From contig CAMDKL010000009.1 of the NCBI GenBank assembly GCA_945900945.1, forward strand, positions 1-64,000: a stretch of 64,000 bases of DNA. The letters are read 5' to 3'. Origin of the DNA: Pirellula staleyi DSM 6068 (GTDB taxonomy: Bacteria > Planctomycetota > Planctomycetia > Pirellulales > Pirellulaceae). Positions 19,299 through 28,594 of the stretch are shown piece by piece (within the stretch, counting starts at the first letter, position 1; each line of letters opens with the position of its first letter). The notes under the pieces were generated by a model. That model did not search any database. It was not told the origin of the DNA and worked only from the letters and a program-made list of their open reading frames with translations. Made by a program: the position numbers and the translations under genes.

Positions 19299-19541
19299 CC
19301 CGGATTATTCACACGGAAGTCATTGATCAGCCGCAAAGGCGTTAGGCTACGGTTATGGCGTAAAAACAACTGTGGGCTAACGCCCAATGCCGCTCACTTT
19401 ACACCTTTTTACGCTAGCTTCGGGCTGCGTTTTAATCGATTTCGCTAGCGAATTCAGGCCCGGGGCTAGCGCCCACCGGTTCACGAAATCGCAAAGTGAG
19501 CGCCATTTGGCTAACGCCCTGCGGCGAATGAATAATCCTAG
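19295..19541. repeat. ~250-bp inverted-repeat-bounded composite element
   Basis: The outer arms GGATTATTCA (19302-19311) and TGAATAATCC (19529-19538) are exact inverted repeats. The inner arms CCGCAAAGGCGTTAG (19331-19345) and CTAACGCCCTGCGG (19511-19524) also pair. A copy of the 50-bp repeat lies inside. It fills almost the entire gap between the Gly/Tyr-rich gene and the DUF1501 gene. Confidence 0.7.
19455..19504 (+). repeat. 50-bp intergenic repeat, copy 3
   Basis: Same element as 5281, 6831 and 60421, nested within the composite at 19295-19541. It is followed by ATTTGGCTAACGCC, as in copy 2. Confidence 0.85.
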
Positions 19542-19553
19542 CTGGCCCCGAAA

Positions 19554-21029
19554 TTAGCCGATCAGTTCTGGTATTGGCTTTCCGTGATCCACGATTGGCG
19601 TTGGGCGTCCATTAAAGTCTTTGATGAGCGTGTTGGCTGCGTCGATTCCAAGGTGATGGTAGATCGTGGCTAGGAAGTCACCCGCCGAACATGTCCGTTC
19701 GATCGTGTCTTCACCCCGTTTGTCGGTTGCCCCGATAACGCGTCCGGTTTGGATACCGCCACCGGCCCAAATGTTCGAAAATGCTCGCGGCCAATGGTCG
19801 CGCCCTGGTTGCTGTGTTCCCGCTGGAGCGCTCGCATTTCCCGCACCCGTACTGGCTGCATACTCGATTTTTGGAGTTCGACCAAACTCACCTGTCACGA
19901 CTACGAGCACGCGTTTGTCGAGTCCCCGTTCGTAGATATCCTCAATGAGAGCCGAGACCGCTTGGTCATACGCTTGTGCGCGAAATCGCATCGCATCGAA
20001 GACGTGATGATTGACGGCGTGATCATCCCAATTGCTGACGCGACCACAAAGTGGACCACTCAGACTGGTCGTAAGAACTTCTACGCCTGCTTCAACCAAT
20101 CGGCGGGCCATCAGTAGTTGCTGGCCCCATGCGTTACGGCCATATCGGTCCCTTGTCCGATCGTCCTCCTTGGTTAGATCGAACGCTTCTCGCGTCTTCG
20201 GATTGGTCAATAGCGTCATCGCTTGCGATTCGAATCGATCGAGAGCACCCAACTCACCTTGCCGATCGAAAGCTCGTTCAAGAGTATCCAGGCGCTGACG
20301 CAATGATGAACGTCGTTCTAAACGTCGGATTTCGTTTTGATCCGACAGGCCGATGTTGGGGACCGAAAAGGTCGGCGAATTGGGATCGCCGCTTACGGTA
20401 AACGGCGAGTAAGCGTCCCCCAGGTATGCAGGACCATTGTATTCCAATGGTGGATTGATTCCCGCATAGAGAGGCAACGGATTCGATCGTTGGCCGCCTT
20501 GCGAACGCAGGTAGTTGGTGACCGTCATCCAATCCGGAAACTTCGGTTTAGGTTTGTCGCGAGTGTCTGGATCTCCGGAGAGCATCTGCATCGAACCGGC
20601 GGGATGACCTCCTGCCGTCTGACGCATGGAGCGCAGAACCGTGAGCTTGTCCGCAATACGAGCTTGCATCGGCAACAGCTCGGAGAACTGCAATCCTGGA
20701 ACCTTCGTCGAAATCGGAGAAAATGGGCCACGATACTCGCTGCCCGCTAGCGGTTTGGGATCGTAGGTGTCGATATGCGAACATCCGCCCGGCTTCCAAA
20801 CCATGATCACTGCAGTCTTCGCTCGACTTGGCTTGGAATCACTGCTCGCCTCTTGCGCAACTGCCGATTGCAGCCGCAGCAAACCAGGCAGGCTGAGGCT
20901 CGCGAATCCAGCCAGTCCCATACGAAGAAAACCACGTCGCTCGTTCGTACCAAACGTGGTTGGCCCAGGACAGGGTGCAGTTGATCCTGAAAAGCGTACG
21001 ACTGACGATGCATAAAAGGGGTCGCTCAT
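19554..21029 (-). CDS. DUF1501 family exported protein
   Basis: 491 residues. A Tat-type signal is visible (NERRGFLRMGLAGFASLSLP). The mature part has the sulfatase-like/DUF1501 signature: VIMVWKPGGCSHIDTYDPKP, a LLPMQARIADKLTVLRSM segment, PDWMTVTNYLRS, RYGRNAWGQQLLMARRLVEAGV, RVLVVVTGEFGRTPKIE and GRDHWPRAFSNIWAGGGI. DUF1501 proteins are abundant in planctomycetes and nearly always follow DUF1549/DUF1553 genes, as here. Their biochemical role is unproven; the fold resembles alkaline-phosphatase-type hydrolases. It overlaps the previous gene by 4 bp (ATGA), indicating translational coupling. Confidence 0.93.
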   Translation of the reverse strand: MSDPFYASSVVRFSGSTAPCPGPTTFGTNERRGFLRMGLAGFASLSLPGLLRLQSAVAQEASSDSKPSRAKTAVIMVWKPGGCSHIDTYDPKPLAGSEYRGPFSPISTKVPGLQFSELLPMQARIADKLTVLRSMRQTAGGHPAGSMQMLSGDPDTRDKPKPKFPDWMTVTNYLRSQGGQRSNPLPLYAGINPPLEYNGPAYLGDAYSPFTVSGDPNSPTFSVPNIGLSDQNEIRRLERRSSLRQRLDTLERAFDRQGELGALDRFESQAMTLLTNPKTREAFDLTKEDDRTRDRYGRNAWGQQLLMARRLVEAGVEVLTTSLSGPLCGRVSNWDDHAVNHHVFDAMRFRAQAYDQAVSALIEDIYERGLDKRVLVVVTGEFGRTPKIEYAASTGAGNASAPAGTQQPGRDHWPRAFSNIWAGGGIQTGRVIGATDKRGEDTIERTCSAGDFLATIYHHLGIDAANTLIKDFNGRPTPIVDHGKPIPELIG

Positions 21030-23143
21030 TTTGCCTCCGCTGGTTTGACGCGAATTGCGATCGGTTCGGATACAACAATATCCGCAGTATCTTTTGGAAC
21101 GGATTTTTCCTTGGCCGACGGTTCCTGGCTGCTTTGGTATTTCGCAACCGCACTGCCGTAGAACGCAATGAGATAATCGCCCGGTGGCGTTTTCAATGCG
21201 GCTAGATCCAAAGTAACTTCAGAACTGTCGGATGCAAGGGATACGTCGAACCTTGGAACTTGTTCAAAGCCAGCTCCAGATGTCTTCAATTGCAAAACCG
21301 TTCCGGAAAACTCGCTTCGACGCGTATGTTGTAACGGAATAGTGATCTTTTGACCGGCTGTTACTTCCCACACTTTTTTCTCTTTTGCCGCAATCGAAAT
21401 CGGAGCAAACTCAGCTCCCGTCACTGAAATGGGTAGTCCTGTTACGAGTCGAGGACTGGGGATCTCGCCCCACGAATCTACGATCGGCCATGCCATCGCT
21501 GCCATTTGTACCGGTCGTTCGACTTCGACACCGTTAACGATCGACCTGCCGAAGAAAGCAACATAGGATAGGGATTTAGGGGCTTTGTCATCGGCGGTAA
21601 CGAGCATAATCCCTCGAGTCTTACCGGCCGGTATCTTTAACCCTTGAGCCGTTACGCCGTCAGGCAACCCCTTCATTACCAACTCAATAACTCCGTCGAA
21701 TCCGTCGCGTCTGACCGCTACGACTTCAAGAGCCACGGTAATGCCTCCACGCAATGCAAGCGGTTTAGAAAGAGCATTGCGATCGCCGTTGCGAAGCTCC
21801 ATATGCAGTCCCCAGCCAGCGAGCGCAAAGTCCGGAGCTGCTTTTCGAATAATCAAACGGTAGACATTGCGAGCATCATTGCGGGTGCCGCCAAATAGAT
21901 CCGACAGCTGAAGGCGATGCAGACCGTCATCATTGATTACAAGTTTGCCGATGATGTCGAGCGAGCCACCGTCGTAGGGTGGACCATCGTAAGCGTAACC
22001 GTTAGTGGACGGCTTCATCGGACTCGCGATGTCGCTGAATTCCGCCACGTCAGTGAGCTGCTCCTTGGGCCCGTCAACGCTTACGTGCTGGATCAGCACA
22101 GTGGGATCCGTCGGTCTTCCAAACCTTTCCGACGCAACCTCCACCCACCAAACTTCTCCCTTAGTGCCCGTAAACTCAAACGTGTCCACATCGGCGGCAG
22201 GATAAAAGCTTCCAGATATATCGCAAGGCAGCGAAATTTTCTGAGCGTGAGCCGGCAAATTGTTGGACTCGGTTTCGGATGACAAAGAGTTTTCGGCGAG
22301 ACCATCCGGGGGCCATGAAAAAGAGCTGACCGTCTTTGTCGCTGCGAAGGTCGGTAGCGGTGCTTCGGACGGCAGTTCTTGCAGCGACAATCGATAGAAA
22401 TATGCGGGACCGCCTTTAAAGGTTATGTCATGGATCTTTAAGAAATGTTTGCCATCGTTCGTGGCGGTAAAGTCCAACGGTTTTCCACGACGCTCTACCA
22501 CGAGATCGCGACCGCCTGCATCTGCGATGATCAGAACCGCGTCCAGCTTGGAGTCGATCCCCCGCGAATCGCAGTTTAAAACATATCGGTGTCCTTTTTG
22601 AGCGTCGAAGGTATAGTGATCGATCGACTTGACCGACATGACTCCATTGCAAATAGAATTAACTTTCAACTCCATCGCCGTGGCTAAGGTCAAATTGGGC
22701 GTTGCTTGAACCACTTCCGATAAGGTGCCGACGGAGAAGACTCGCGATGACGAGATGCCGAGTCGTGTCATCAATCTCGCTTCGTGAATTCCGCCAGGAG
22801 TGTCCGCAGCGATTTTCACAACATACTTATTGGCTTCCGGCTGGCCATTGGCGTCCAGTTTCCGAACGGCGGCAAGGCCAGGATGGGTGAACAGCAATTC
22901 GCCAGCCCCCTCAATGCTCTCACCGGTGATCGCGATCTCGACTTGAGTTCCGACAGTCCCTCCCATAGGCATTGTTGTCAGCAACCGTGGAAGTGGGAGA
23001 CACACCGATTGGGCAATCGAAACGGAAGGCAAGATCATCGTGAATGAGCAGAAAGCTAAAAGGCAGGCCATCGCGTGACTTCGCCACGCTTCCACGACTG
23101 GATTGAAAGGCCCGGCACTTCCGTCGCAACGCGGGTTAAACAA
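21026..23143 (-). CDS. Exported protein with pre-peptidase C-terminal (PPC)-type domains
   Basis: 705 residues. The signal segment lies about 25 residues in (MACLLAFCSFTMILPSVSIA), so an ATG at 23071 is an alternative start; 23143 keeps a 15-bp gap to the upstream gene. An Ig-like start (LTTMPMGGTVGTQVEIAITG) is followed by two beta-rich PPC-like modules (DHYTFDAQKGHRYVLNCDSR and DVDTFEFTGTKGEVWWVEVA) and further beta-sandwich segments. It is the middle gene of a three-gene operon. Such proteins are found in planctomycete DUF1549-DUF1501 operons and may bind the partner complex or a polymer. No catalytic motif is visible. Confidence 0.85.
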   Translation of the reverse strand: MFNPRCDGSAGPFNPVVEAWRSHAMACLLAFCSFTMILPSVSIAQSVCLPLPRLLTTMPMGGTVGTQVEIAITGESIEGAGELLFTHPGLAAVRKLDANGQPEANKYVVKIAADTPGGIHEARLMTRLGISSSRVFSVGTLSEVVQATPNLTLATAMELKVNSICNGVMSVKSIDHYTFDAQKGHRYVLNCDSRGIDSKLDAVLIIADAGGRDLVVERRGKPLDFTATNDGKHFLKIHDITFKGGPAYFYRLSLQELPSEAPLPTFAATKTVSSFSWPPDGLAENSLSSETESNNLPAHAQKISLPCDISGSFYPAADVDTFEFTGTKGEVWWVEVASERFGRPTDPTVLIQHVSVDGPKEQLTDVAEFSDIASPMKPSTNGYAYDGPPYDGGSLDIIGKLVINDDGLHRLQLSDLFGGTRNDARNVYRLIIRKAAPDFALAGWGLHMELRNGDRNALSKPLALRGGITVALEVVAVRRDGFDGVIELVMKGLPDGVTAQGLKIPAGKTRGIMLVTADDKAPKSLSYVAFFGRSIVNGVEVERPVQMAAMAWPIVDSWGEIPSPRLVTGLPISVTGAEFAPISIAAKEKKVWEVTAGQKITIPLQHTRRSEFSGTVLQLKTSGAGFEQVPRFDVSLASDSSEVTLDLAALKTPPGDYLIAFYGSAVAKYQSSQEPSAKEKSVPKDTADIVVSEPIAIRVKPAEAK

Positions 23144-23158
23144 ATTGCACCTCGAAAA

Positions 23159-25417
23159 CTAGTGATTGAATAAAAACTCTTTTGTATTGATCAAGGCCCA
23201 GATCAGGTCCTGAAAAATTTCCTGGTTGGCTTTCTGCGGATCTATTGGATTTCCCGCAGCGTCAACTCGAGGTTCGGCCAAAAAATCTATACCCGCATTC
23301 AATTCGTCGGCTCGCGGCTCACGAGAAAACGCTACCGAGTACAGCTCGCGGATTTTTTCTTCGGAGGACTTGTCTGACTTCGCGAGCCGATCGGCTCGCC
23401 CGTTGCTTGTTGCGAGTTTCGATTTGATGTCCTTTGCATTGATCAAATGAAGGCTCTGCGCAAGGCTAGAGGATTGGACCCGTTCGCACTCGCAAACGCT
23501 TTCATTTTCCGGTCGTCCAAAAACTTTCAAGAATGGCGAACCGTTGTTGTAGCTGTTGTCCGGTAAAGCAATCGCTCGCGTGCCGCTGGGCAGATTGGGG
23601 AACTCGGTTCGAGAGCTAGTTAAGTCATCGATGGCATCCAGAAACACTTCGGCTTGGAGTCGTCTTGGGTAGTAGCGTGAGTAGTTCTGAGAATCGGCAA
23701 TGTTGTACTGATTAGGTTCGGCACTCAGTTGATAAGCATTGGAGCTGGTTATCACCTTGACTAAACTCTTTAGATCGAAACCGCTGGCGATAAAATGATG
23801 CTCCAATGCCCCGAGGAGCTCTGGATTGGAAGGCGGATTGGTGTCGCGAATATCATCTTCAGGCTCGACCAACCCACGTCGGAAAAAGTGTTTCCAATAG
23901 CGATTCACGATCGCCTTTGCGAAGAACGGATTGCTTGGCGAGCTCATCCAATCAGCGAGTTTTAGTCGCGGGTCTTCGTCCGAGGCAATTGCCGGTATTG
24001 CATCTCCGAGCGCCGCGGGTTTCAGAACATGACCGGATTTGATATTCGTGGCGGCAGCCGTGCCACGTTTATGAAAGATCATGTCTTCGCCGCGCGTGGC
24101 GGTGGGTTTGCGACCTACTTGAGTAAAGAACGCCGAGAAGCTGTAGTAGTCGTCTTGGCTCCAACGTTCAAACGGGTGGTGATGGCACTGAGCGCATTGC
24201 ATCCTGACACCTAAGAAGAGTTGCGCCACATCTTCAACCTGTTGCTTGGGCTCTTTCACCCGTTTGTACCAAACCACCGGTGGGTTAGCTATGACCGTTC
24301 CAGTTGCGGCCAATAGTTCTCGAACCATTTGGTCGTAGGGTTTATTGGCGAGTAAACTGTCTCGCACCCACGCATGGAATACGAAGTTGGAGGTGATATC
24401 GCTCGCGTCATCACGACGATTCTTCAACATGGCTGTCCATTTATTGGCAAAGAAGTCGGCATACTCGGAGCTCCGAAGCAGGCCGTCGATTGCTTGTTCG
24501 CGTTTGTTAGCGTCTTGACTTGCAAAGAAAGCGGTTCTCTCCTCATCCGTCGGCACGCGGCCTGCGATATCCAGCGACACACGACGCAGGAAGGTGGCAT
24601 CATCACAAATCGGTGACGGAGGAATTCCAAGCACTTTTAAGTTGGCAAAAACTGAGTCATCGACAAAATTCAAAGAAGGGGGTAGTTCGCGAATTTCAGC
24701 ACCCAGGGGCACGGAAGCATTGAAAACGGAAACTTTGCTTTGATAGCGAACCATCACGGCAACCTTGCCTGGTAGGTCCATCATCTTAACCAGCCCACCA
24801 GGCGTCACGTGGGCCATCGCATTATCGTTGGATTCGAACAACGCGGTGCTCGTGACATCACGCTGGGGCTGGTCCGAGTATCTTGCAATAACTTTGAGTT
24901 GCTGCTGGGAGCCTGGATTGACCGAAGCGTGATTCGGTTGCACTTCAACGGAGACCAATTGTGACGCGGTTTCATAATCATTACTTGCACCTTGTCGAAT
25001 CCAGTTCACAAGTGTGGAGTACTCTGCGGATGGCTCTTGAAATCGAACGCCACCTCCGTGCGGTAATTTGGCAGAGGCTTTCCTAAGTAACAAACTACTT
25101 TCTGGTTCCGCGAGAGATAATCTGCGGCCTCGACTATCCTTTACGATAGATTCAAAATCTTCCCCAGGCTCAAATCCAAGTAAAGACAGTCGGAATCCGT
25201 TCTGACCATTACCTGCCTTGGCATGACAAACTCCAGAGTTGCAACCAGCCTTTGTCAAAAGGGGAACGACGTCATTTACGAAACTAACTGGCTCCGAATT
25301 TTCTTGGCCCTGAGCTGAGTCGCATGTGAATGCCGTCAATGAAAACACTGCCGAGATTGCGAACGCTAAAGCTTGCGATCCAAATCGTAGACAAGCGAGT
25401 GGTTCTAAACAGTCCAT
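23159..25417 (-). CDS. DUF1549/DUF1553 planctomycete cytochrome-type protein with Big-2-like domain
   Basis: 752 residues with a signal peptide (FAISAVFSLTAFTCDSAQGQ). Next is a planctomycete cytochrome-like N-terminal module with a non-standard CNSGVCH motif (C-x4-CH) near residue 60, then a bacterial Ig-like (Big-2) region (about 160-235), then DUF1549 (FLRRVSLDIAGRVPTDEERT, FANKWTAMLKNR, and CAQCHHHPFERWSQDDYYSF with a canonical CxxCH near 412), and DUF1553 (FAKAIVNRYWKHFFRRGLVEP, ESVCECERVQSSSLAQSLHL, FNH end). It is the first gene of the operon with the PPC and DUF1501 proteins. The family is presumed to act in the periplasm in polymer degradation with haem, but function is unproven. Confidence 0.93.
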   Translation of the reverse strand: MDCLEPLACLRFGSQALAFAISAVFSLTAFTCDSAQGQENSEPVSFVNDVVPLLTKAGCNSGVCHAKAGNGQNGFRLSLLGFEPGEDFESIVKDSRGRRLSLAEPESSLLLRKASAKLPHGGGVRFQEPSAEYSTLVNWIRQGASNDYETASQLVSVEVQPNHASVNPGSQQQLKVIARYSDQPQRDVTSTALFESNDNAMAHVTPGGLVKMMDLPGKVAVMVRYQSKVSVFNASVPLGAEIRELPPSLNFVDDSVFANLKVLGIPPSPICDDATFLRRVSLDIAGRVPTDEERTAFFASQDANKREQAIDGLLRSSEYADFFANKWTAMLKNRRDDASDITSNFVFHAWVRDSLLANKPYDQMVRELLAATGTVIANPPVVWYKRVKEPKQQVEDVAQLFLGVRMQCAQCHHHPFERWSQDDYYSFSAFFTQVGRKPTATRGEDMIFHKRGTAAATNIKSGHVLKPAALGDAIPAIASDEDPRLKLADWMSSPSNPFFAKAIVNRYWKHFFRRGLVEPEDDIRDTNPPSNPELLGALEHHFIASGFDLKSLVKVITSSNAYQLSAEPNQYNIADSQNYSRYYPRRLQAEVFLDAIDDLTSSRTEFPNLPSGTRAIALPDNSYNNGSPFLKVFGRPENESVCECERVQSSSLAQSLHLINAKDIKSKLATSNGRADRLAKSDKSSEEKIRELYSVAFSREPRADELNAGIDFLAEPRVDAAGNPIDPQKANQEIFQDLIWALINTKEFLFNH

Positions 25418-26157
25418 ACTGTTATTCGATTAAGGGGCAAGTGGGAGGGGGGAGGGACCTGTTGCAGGTAGTCACACGGAATCGGCGGGATTTCGACATG
25501 TCGAACCACTCTATAATAGAATACCTACCCGCCCTCCGTCAAGCGTTGCTAAGGCGAGCGGCGGCTTGAAAAACACCTAAAAAGCAATATTCGATTTGAC
25601 AAATTTTCGTACTCGTACTCAATCGCTAGCGATGGTATACGTACTCGAAAAGGAGGATCGAGTAGGAGTACCGCTTCGCTGAGTACGAGTACGAATGCAG
25701 GAGGCGTTCATTGCAAGACGGGATGGCGAAGGTGAATCCCGATCTCCACTTCGCTCTTCTTGCACAGTTGAGGAATGTCACTCGATTGCCCCTCTTTTGG
25801 ATTTCGATACAAAGTACAGTAGTCTATTTTGCTTGGATGCTTAGCTAAATATTTATACCCGTTCCACTCGAGAACCCGATAGGAACGTTTGCGATTTCTC
25901 TCGTGCACAGGCCATAGCGAAGGTTCGGCTTGGCCCAAACCTGTTGCGTTCGATGGGCACCAGGCCAACAAACTCTTCTGCGGATTGCATCGTAAGGCCT
26001 TTTTTCTTGAAAATTGTAAGGTTTTTGTATCAGAAGGGGTATATTAGGATTTCAGGAATGCAATCCTCGCAGGCTTTACAGTTGTCCCATTCCTCCAATA
26101 CACAATGATTCCAATCACGACGAAATCTGAAGAGTTCCCACCATTTTTTTCCTCCAA
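25418..26157. other. 740-bp intergenic region
   Basis: Upstream of the DUF1549 operon (minus) and of the small secreted gene at 26158 (plus), so it holds divergent promoters. It contains the 16-bp inverted repeat at 25606-25695. The only notable frame (87 residues, minus, 25708-25971) lacks recognisable features and I do not call it. Confidence 0.5.
25606..25695. repeat. Perfect 16-bp inverted repeat with central palindrome
   Basis: TTCGTACTCGTACTCA at 25606-25621 is the exact reverse complement of TGAGTACGAGTACGAA at 25680-25695. Each arm is itself a partial tandem of GTACTC. Just inside the left arm is the perfect palindrome ATCGCTAGCGAT (25622-25633). Confidence 0.85.
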
Positions 26158-26871
26158 ATGAACCGTCGCCGCGTTTCGAGAACCCTGCCAGTCTTGTTTT
26201 TTTTCAACGCGATATTGGTCATGCCGAATCCTCTTAGCTTTGCCGACGAGAAAAAGGATTTGGCAGTAGCCATCGAGTTGATTGAAATCGTTGAAAGCGA
26301 CATTGTGGGTCAAGCAAGAGAAGGCCAAGAGCTTTTCGATTCGATCTCAGAAGAGTCCAAGATAAAACCAATCGCAGCCTATGCACTTGCGGTGATCCAA
26401 ATTCGTGACGGCAAATACTCTGAAGCATTGAATAGGCCTGCACCGCCTGTCCACCCAGGTCCTCAACCACGTCAGCCATACAAACCAGATGGGAGCTACA
26501 AAATAGATCCGAAAACGCAAGAACGAAAATATGTACCGCCGTCGAACAGCGAGGAGAAGCGTTACAAAGACGAACTTGAGCAATTCAAATCGTGGCCAAC
26601 TAGATCACAAAAGTACCAAAAAGACATGGCGGAATACCCGGCCAAAAGCCAACTTTGGGAACAGCGTATCGCATCACTGCAGATGCAAAAGAAGGATGCA
26701 GACGAAGCAGTCGCATCAGCCGAAATCGCGATGAAAGAAATGCAAGCAAAAATTAGTCAAGGGATCGGAAACGCTCTGAAACAAACCGGCGATCAACTAG
26801 AGCAATTGGAGCGATTGGCACCGATTGGCCGCGATCTCAAGCATAGCATTCAAGCATATAACCTCGAATGA
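26158..26871 (+). CDS. Secreted coiled-coil hypothetical protein
   Basis: 237 residues. Signal peptide (RTLPVLFFFNAILVMPNPLSFA), then an N-terminal helical part that resembles a TPR-like helix pair (IKPIAAYALAVIQIRDGKYSEAL). A Pro-rich linker follows (RPAPPVHPGPQPRQPYKPDG), then a long charged region predicted to form a coiled coil (about 150-237, MQKKDADEAVASAEIAMKEM). I do not recognise the family. It is probably periplasmic or envelope-associated. Confidence 0.7.
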   Translation: MNRRRVSRTLPVLFFFNAILVMPNPLSFADEKKDLAVAIELIEIVESDIVGQAREGQELFDSISEESKIKPIAAYALAVIQIRDGKYSEALNRPAPPVHPGPQPRQPYKPDGSYKIDPKTQERKYVPPSNSEEKRYKDELEQFKSWPTRSQKYQKDMAEYPAKSQLWEQRIASLQMQKKDADEAVASAEIAMKEMQAKISQGIGNALKQTGDQLEQLERLAPIGRDLKHSIQAYNLE

Positions 26872-27000
26872 CCCTAAAGCCAAGCAACTAATTCGCCCAT
26901 CCAATTTCCAACTACTTGACTTTGATTCGGAATGCACACAGCTAAGAAAGTCACTTAGGTAACGCCAATCAGACCGTTTTAGCGGGTTATTGAATCTACT

Positions 27001-28593
27001 ATGTATCGACGCGAATTCGCCCTCTCCTCAGTTGCAGCTTTGCTTTCGCAACCCCAATGTGCCAACAGACTATATTCGCAATTTGGTGTCGGTGATGCGG
27101 GTGCTCCCGTTGCTGATGATGGCCCGGTTGCTGATGGTGAATTGGCGGGTCCCGCAAAAGGTCCTTGGCGAAGGTTGTTTCTCGATGCGACTATCGTCGA
27201 AGAACAGCAGGGACTAACTCGACGATTCTATTCCGCCGAAAAGCATGCGGGCAATCCCATCATCGTTGCGGATCGCCCATGGGAAGGCACGTCTGCGATC
27301 ACAGGTCCGTACGTTTACGGGACGGTCTTGAAGGAAGGCGAGCGCTATCGAATGTGGTACCAAGTCTTGTTTCAAGGCAATCATGTCGGCTATGCCGAAT
27401 CGAACGACGCAGTGCATTGGCAGAAACCGGCACTCGATGTTATTCAATACCAAGGCCAGTCAACCAACTTCGTCGTATCCGAGTTTGATGCGGAAAAATC
27501 GGGCGGTCGCTGCCACAATCCGAATGTGATTCATCGACCGAACGAAACGAATCCCGAGCGGCGTTATGCACTGTATGGATTCGATGGAAAAGCGGGGCAT
27601 CCACGGGTAGCGTTTTCTGCGGATGGTTTGAACTGGCGGTATCCGGTCGAAAGTGTTCAGCAGCCATTATTCTCATCTTCGGATGTAGTGAATTTCGGCT
27701 ACGATCCGTATCAAGACCGTTATTACAGCACTTGGAAGACGCGAAATCGACGTGGCAGGGCCGTTGGGATTGCTTGGTCTCGCGATGGTGAAAAATGGAA
27801 TAAGCCTTTCGAAGGGCCTGTTTTTGTTGCTGACGACTTGGACCCGAGCGACGCACAGATTTATGGCATGCCCGCTTTCCCCTATCAGGGTATGTACATT
27901 GGTTTACCTTGGATGTATCGGGCTCGATATTTCCGCTTCGGTGAATATAGCGTGGAGAAGTTGCACGAAGCCCAATCGGATTCAGTCCGAAACATGGAAG
28001 TGCAATTGGCTTGGTCATGGGATTTGATCAACTGGACTCGCCCACCCGAGCGGAACCAATTCATTCCTCGTGGTCAAGCTACCGATTGGGATCGCGGTAT
28101 GATCGTGACGGCTTGCGCGCCCGTCGTAGTCGGGGACAAACTACATTTCTATTTTGGAGGCACCGATCGTGTTCATGACGAAAAGCGAGTGCAAGCATCG
28201 ATTGGTTTAGCCACTTTGCGACTGGACGGGTTCTGCTCACTGTCCAGCCAGGACTCGAACGAAGGCTGGTTGATCACTCGACGGGAGCCGTTCCGCAAAC
28301 CGATGGTCACGATCAATGCGCGCACCCAACCGGGTGGCGCGATCTCGGCCGAGATCCTGGATCGCAAGAACAAGGTTGTGGCTGGTTTTTCTCGCGATCA
28401 ATGTGTGGTATTCCAAGGAGACTCGGTCCGACATATCCTACAATGGAGTACGGGCTCGTTTCCAGAAGGTGCAACGAAGAGTGACTACAAAATTCGCTTT
28501 TGGTTAAAGAACGCAGAATTGTTTTCGTACTTGCCCGAGTCGCTCGACCCAGACCAAAGAGACTTGGCACGATTTCCAAACACGGGACCATGA
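27001..28593 (+). CDS. Exported GH32/GH43-like five-bladed beta-propeller protein
   Basis: 530 residues with an N-terminal export signal (MYRREFALSSVAALLSQPQC, an RRxF-type Tat-like motif). The mature part shows propeller blades repeating a strand-turn-W pattern: YRMWYQVLFQGNHVGYAESN, HWQKPALDV, RVAFSADGLNWRYPV, GIAWSRDGEKWNKPFEGPVF and LAWSWDLINWTRPPERNQFI. This is typical of glycosidase families 32, 43 and 68, and planctomycete homologues are annotated as such. The acidic catalytic triad cannot be assigned from sequence alone. It is followed after 1 bp by a secreted protein, so the two are probably one transcript. Confidence 0.8.
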   Translation: MYRREFALSSVAALLSQPQCANRLYSQFGVGDAGAPVADDGPVADGELAGPAKGPWRRLFLDATIVEEQQGLTRRFYSAEKHAGNPIIVADRPWEGTSAITGPYVYGTVLKEGERYRMWYQVLFQGNHVGYAESNDAVHWQKPALDVIQYQGQSTNFVVSEFDAEKSGGRCHNPNVIHRPNETNPERRYALYGFDGKAGHPRVAFSADGLNWRYPVESVQQPLFSSSDVVNFGYDPYQDRYYSTWKTRNRRGRAVGIAWSRDGEKWNKPFEGPVFVADDLDPSDAQIYGMPAFPYQGMYIGLPWMYRARYFRFGEYSVEKLHEAQSDSVRNMEVQLAWSWDLINWTRPPERNQFIPRGQATDWDRGMIVTACAPVVVGDKLHFYFGGTDRVHDEKRVQASIGLATLRLDGFCSLSSQDSNEGWLITRREPFRKPMVTINARTQPGGAISAEILDRKNKVVAGFSRDQCVVFQGDSVRHILQWSTGSFPEGATKSDYKIRFWLKNAELFSYLPESLDPDQRDLARFPNTGP

Positions 28594-28594
28594 C

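Noticed and set aside
25708-25971. 87-residue minus-strand frame in the 740-bp gap
   Set aside because: No domain, no ribosome site and located next to palindromic repeats; likely non-coding.
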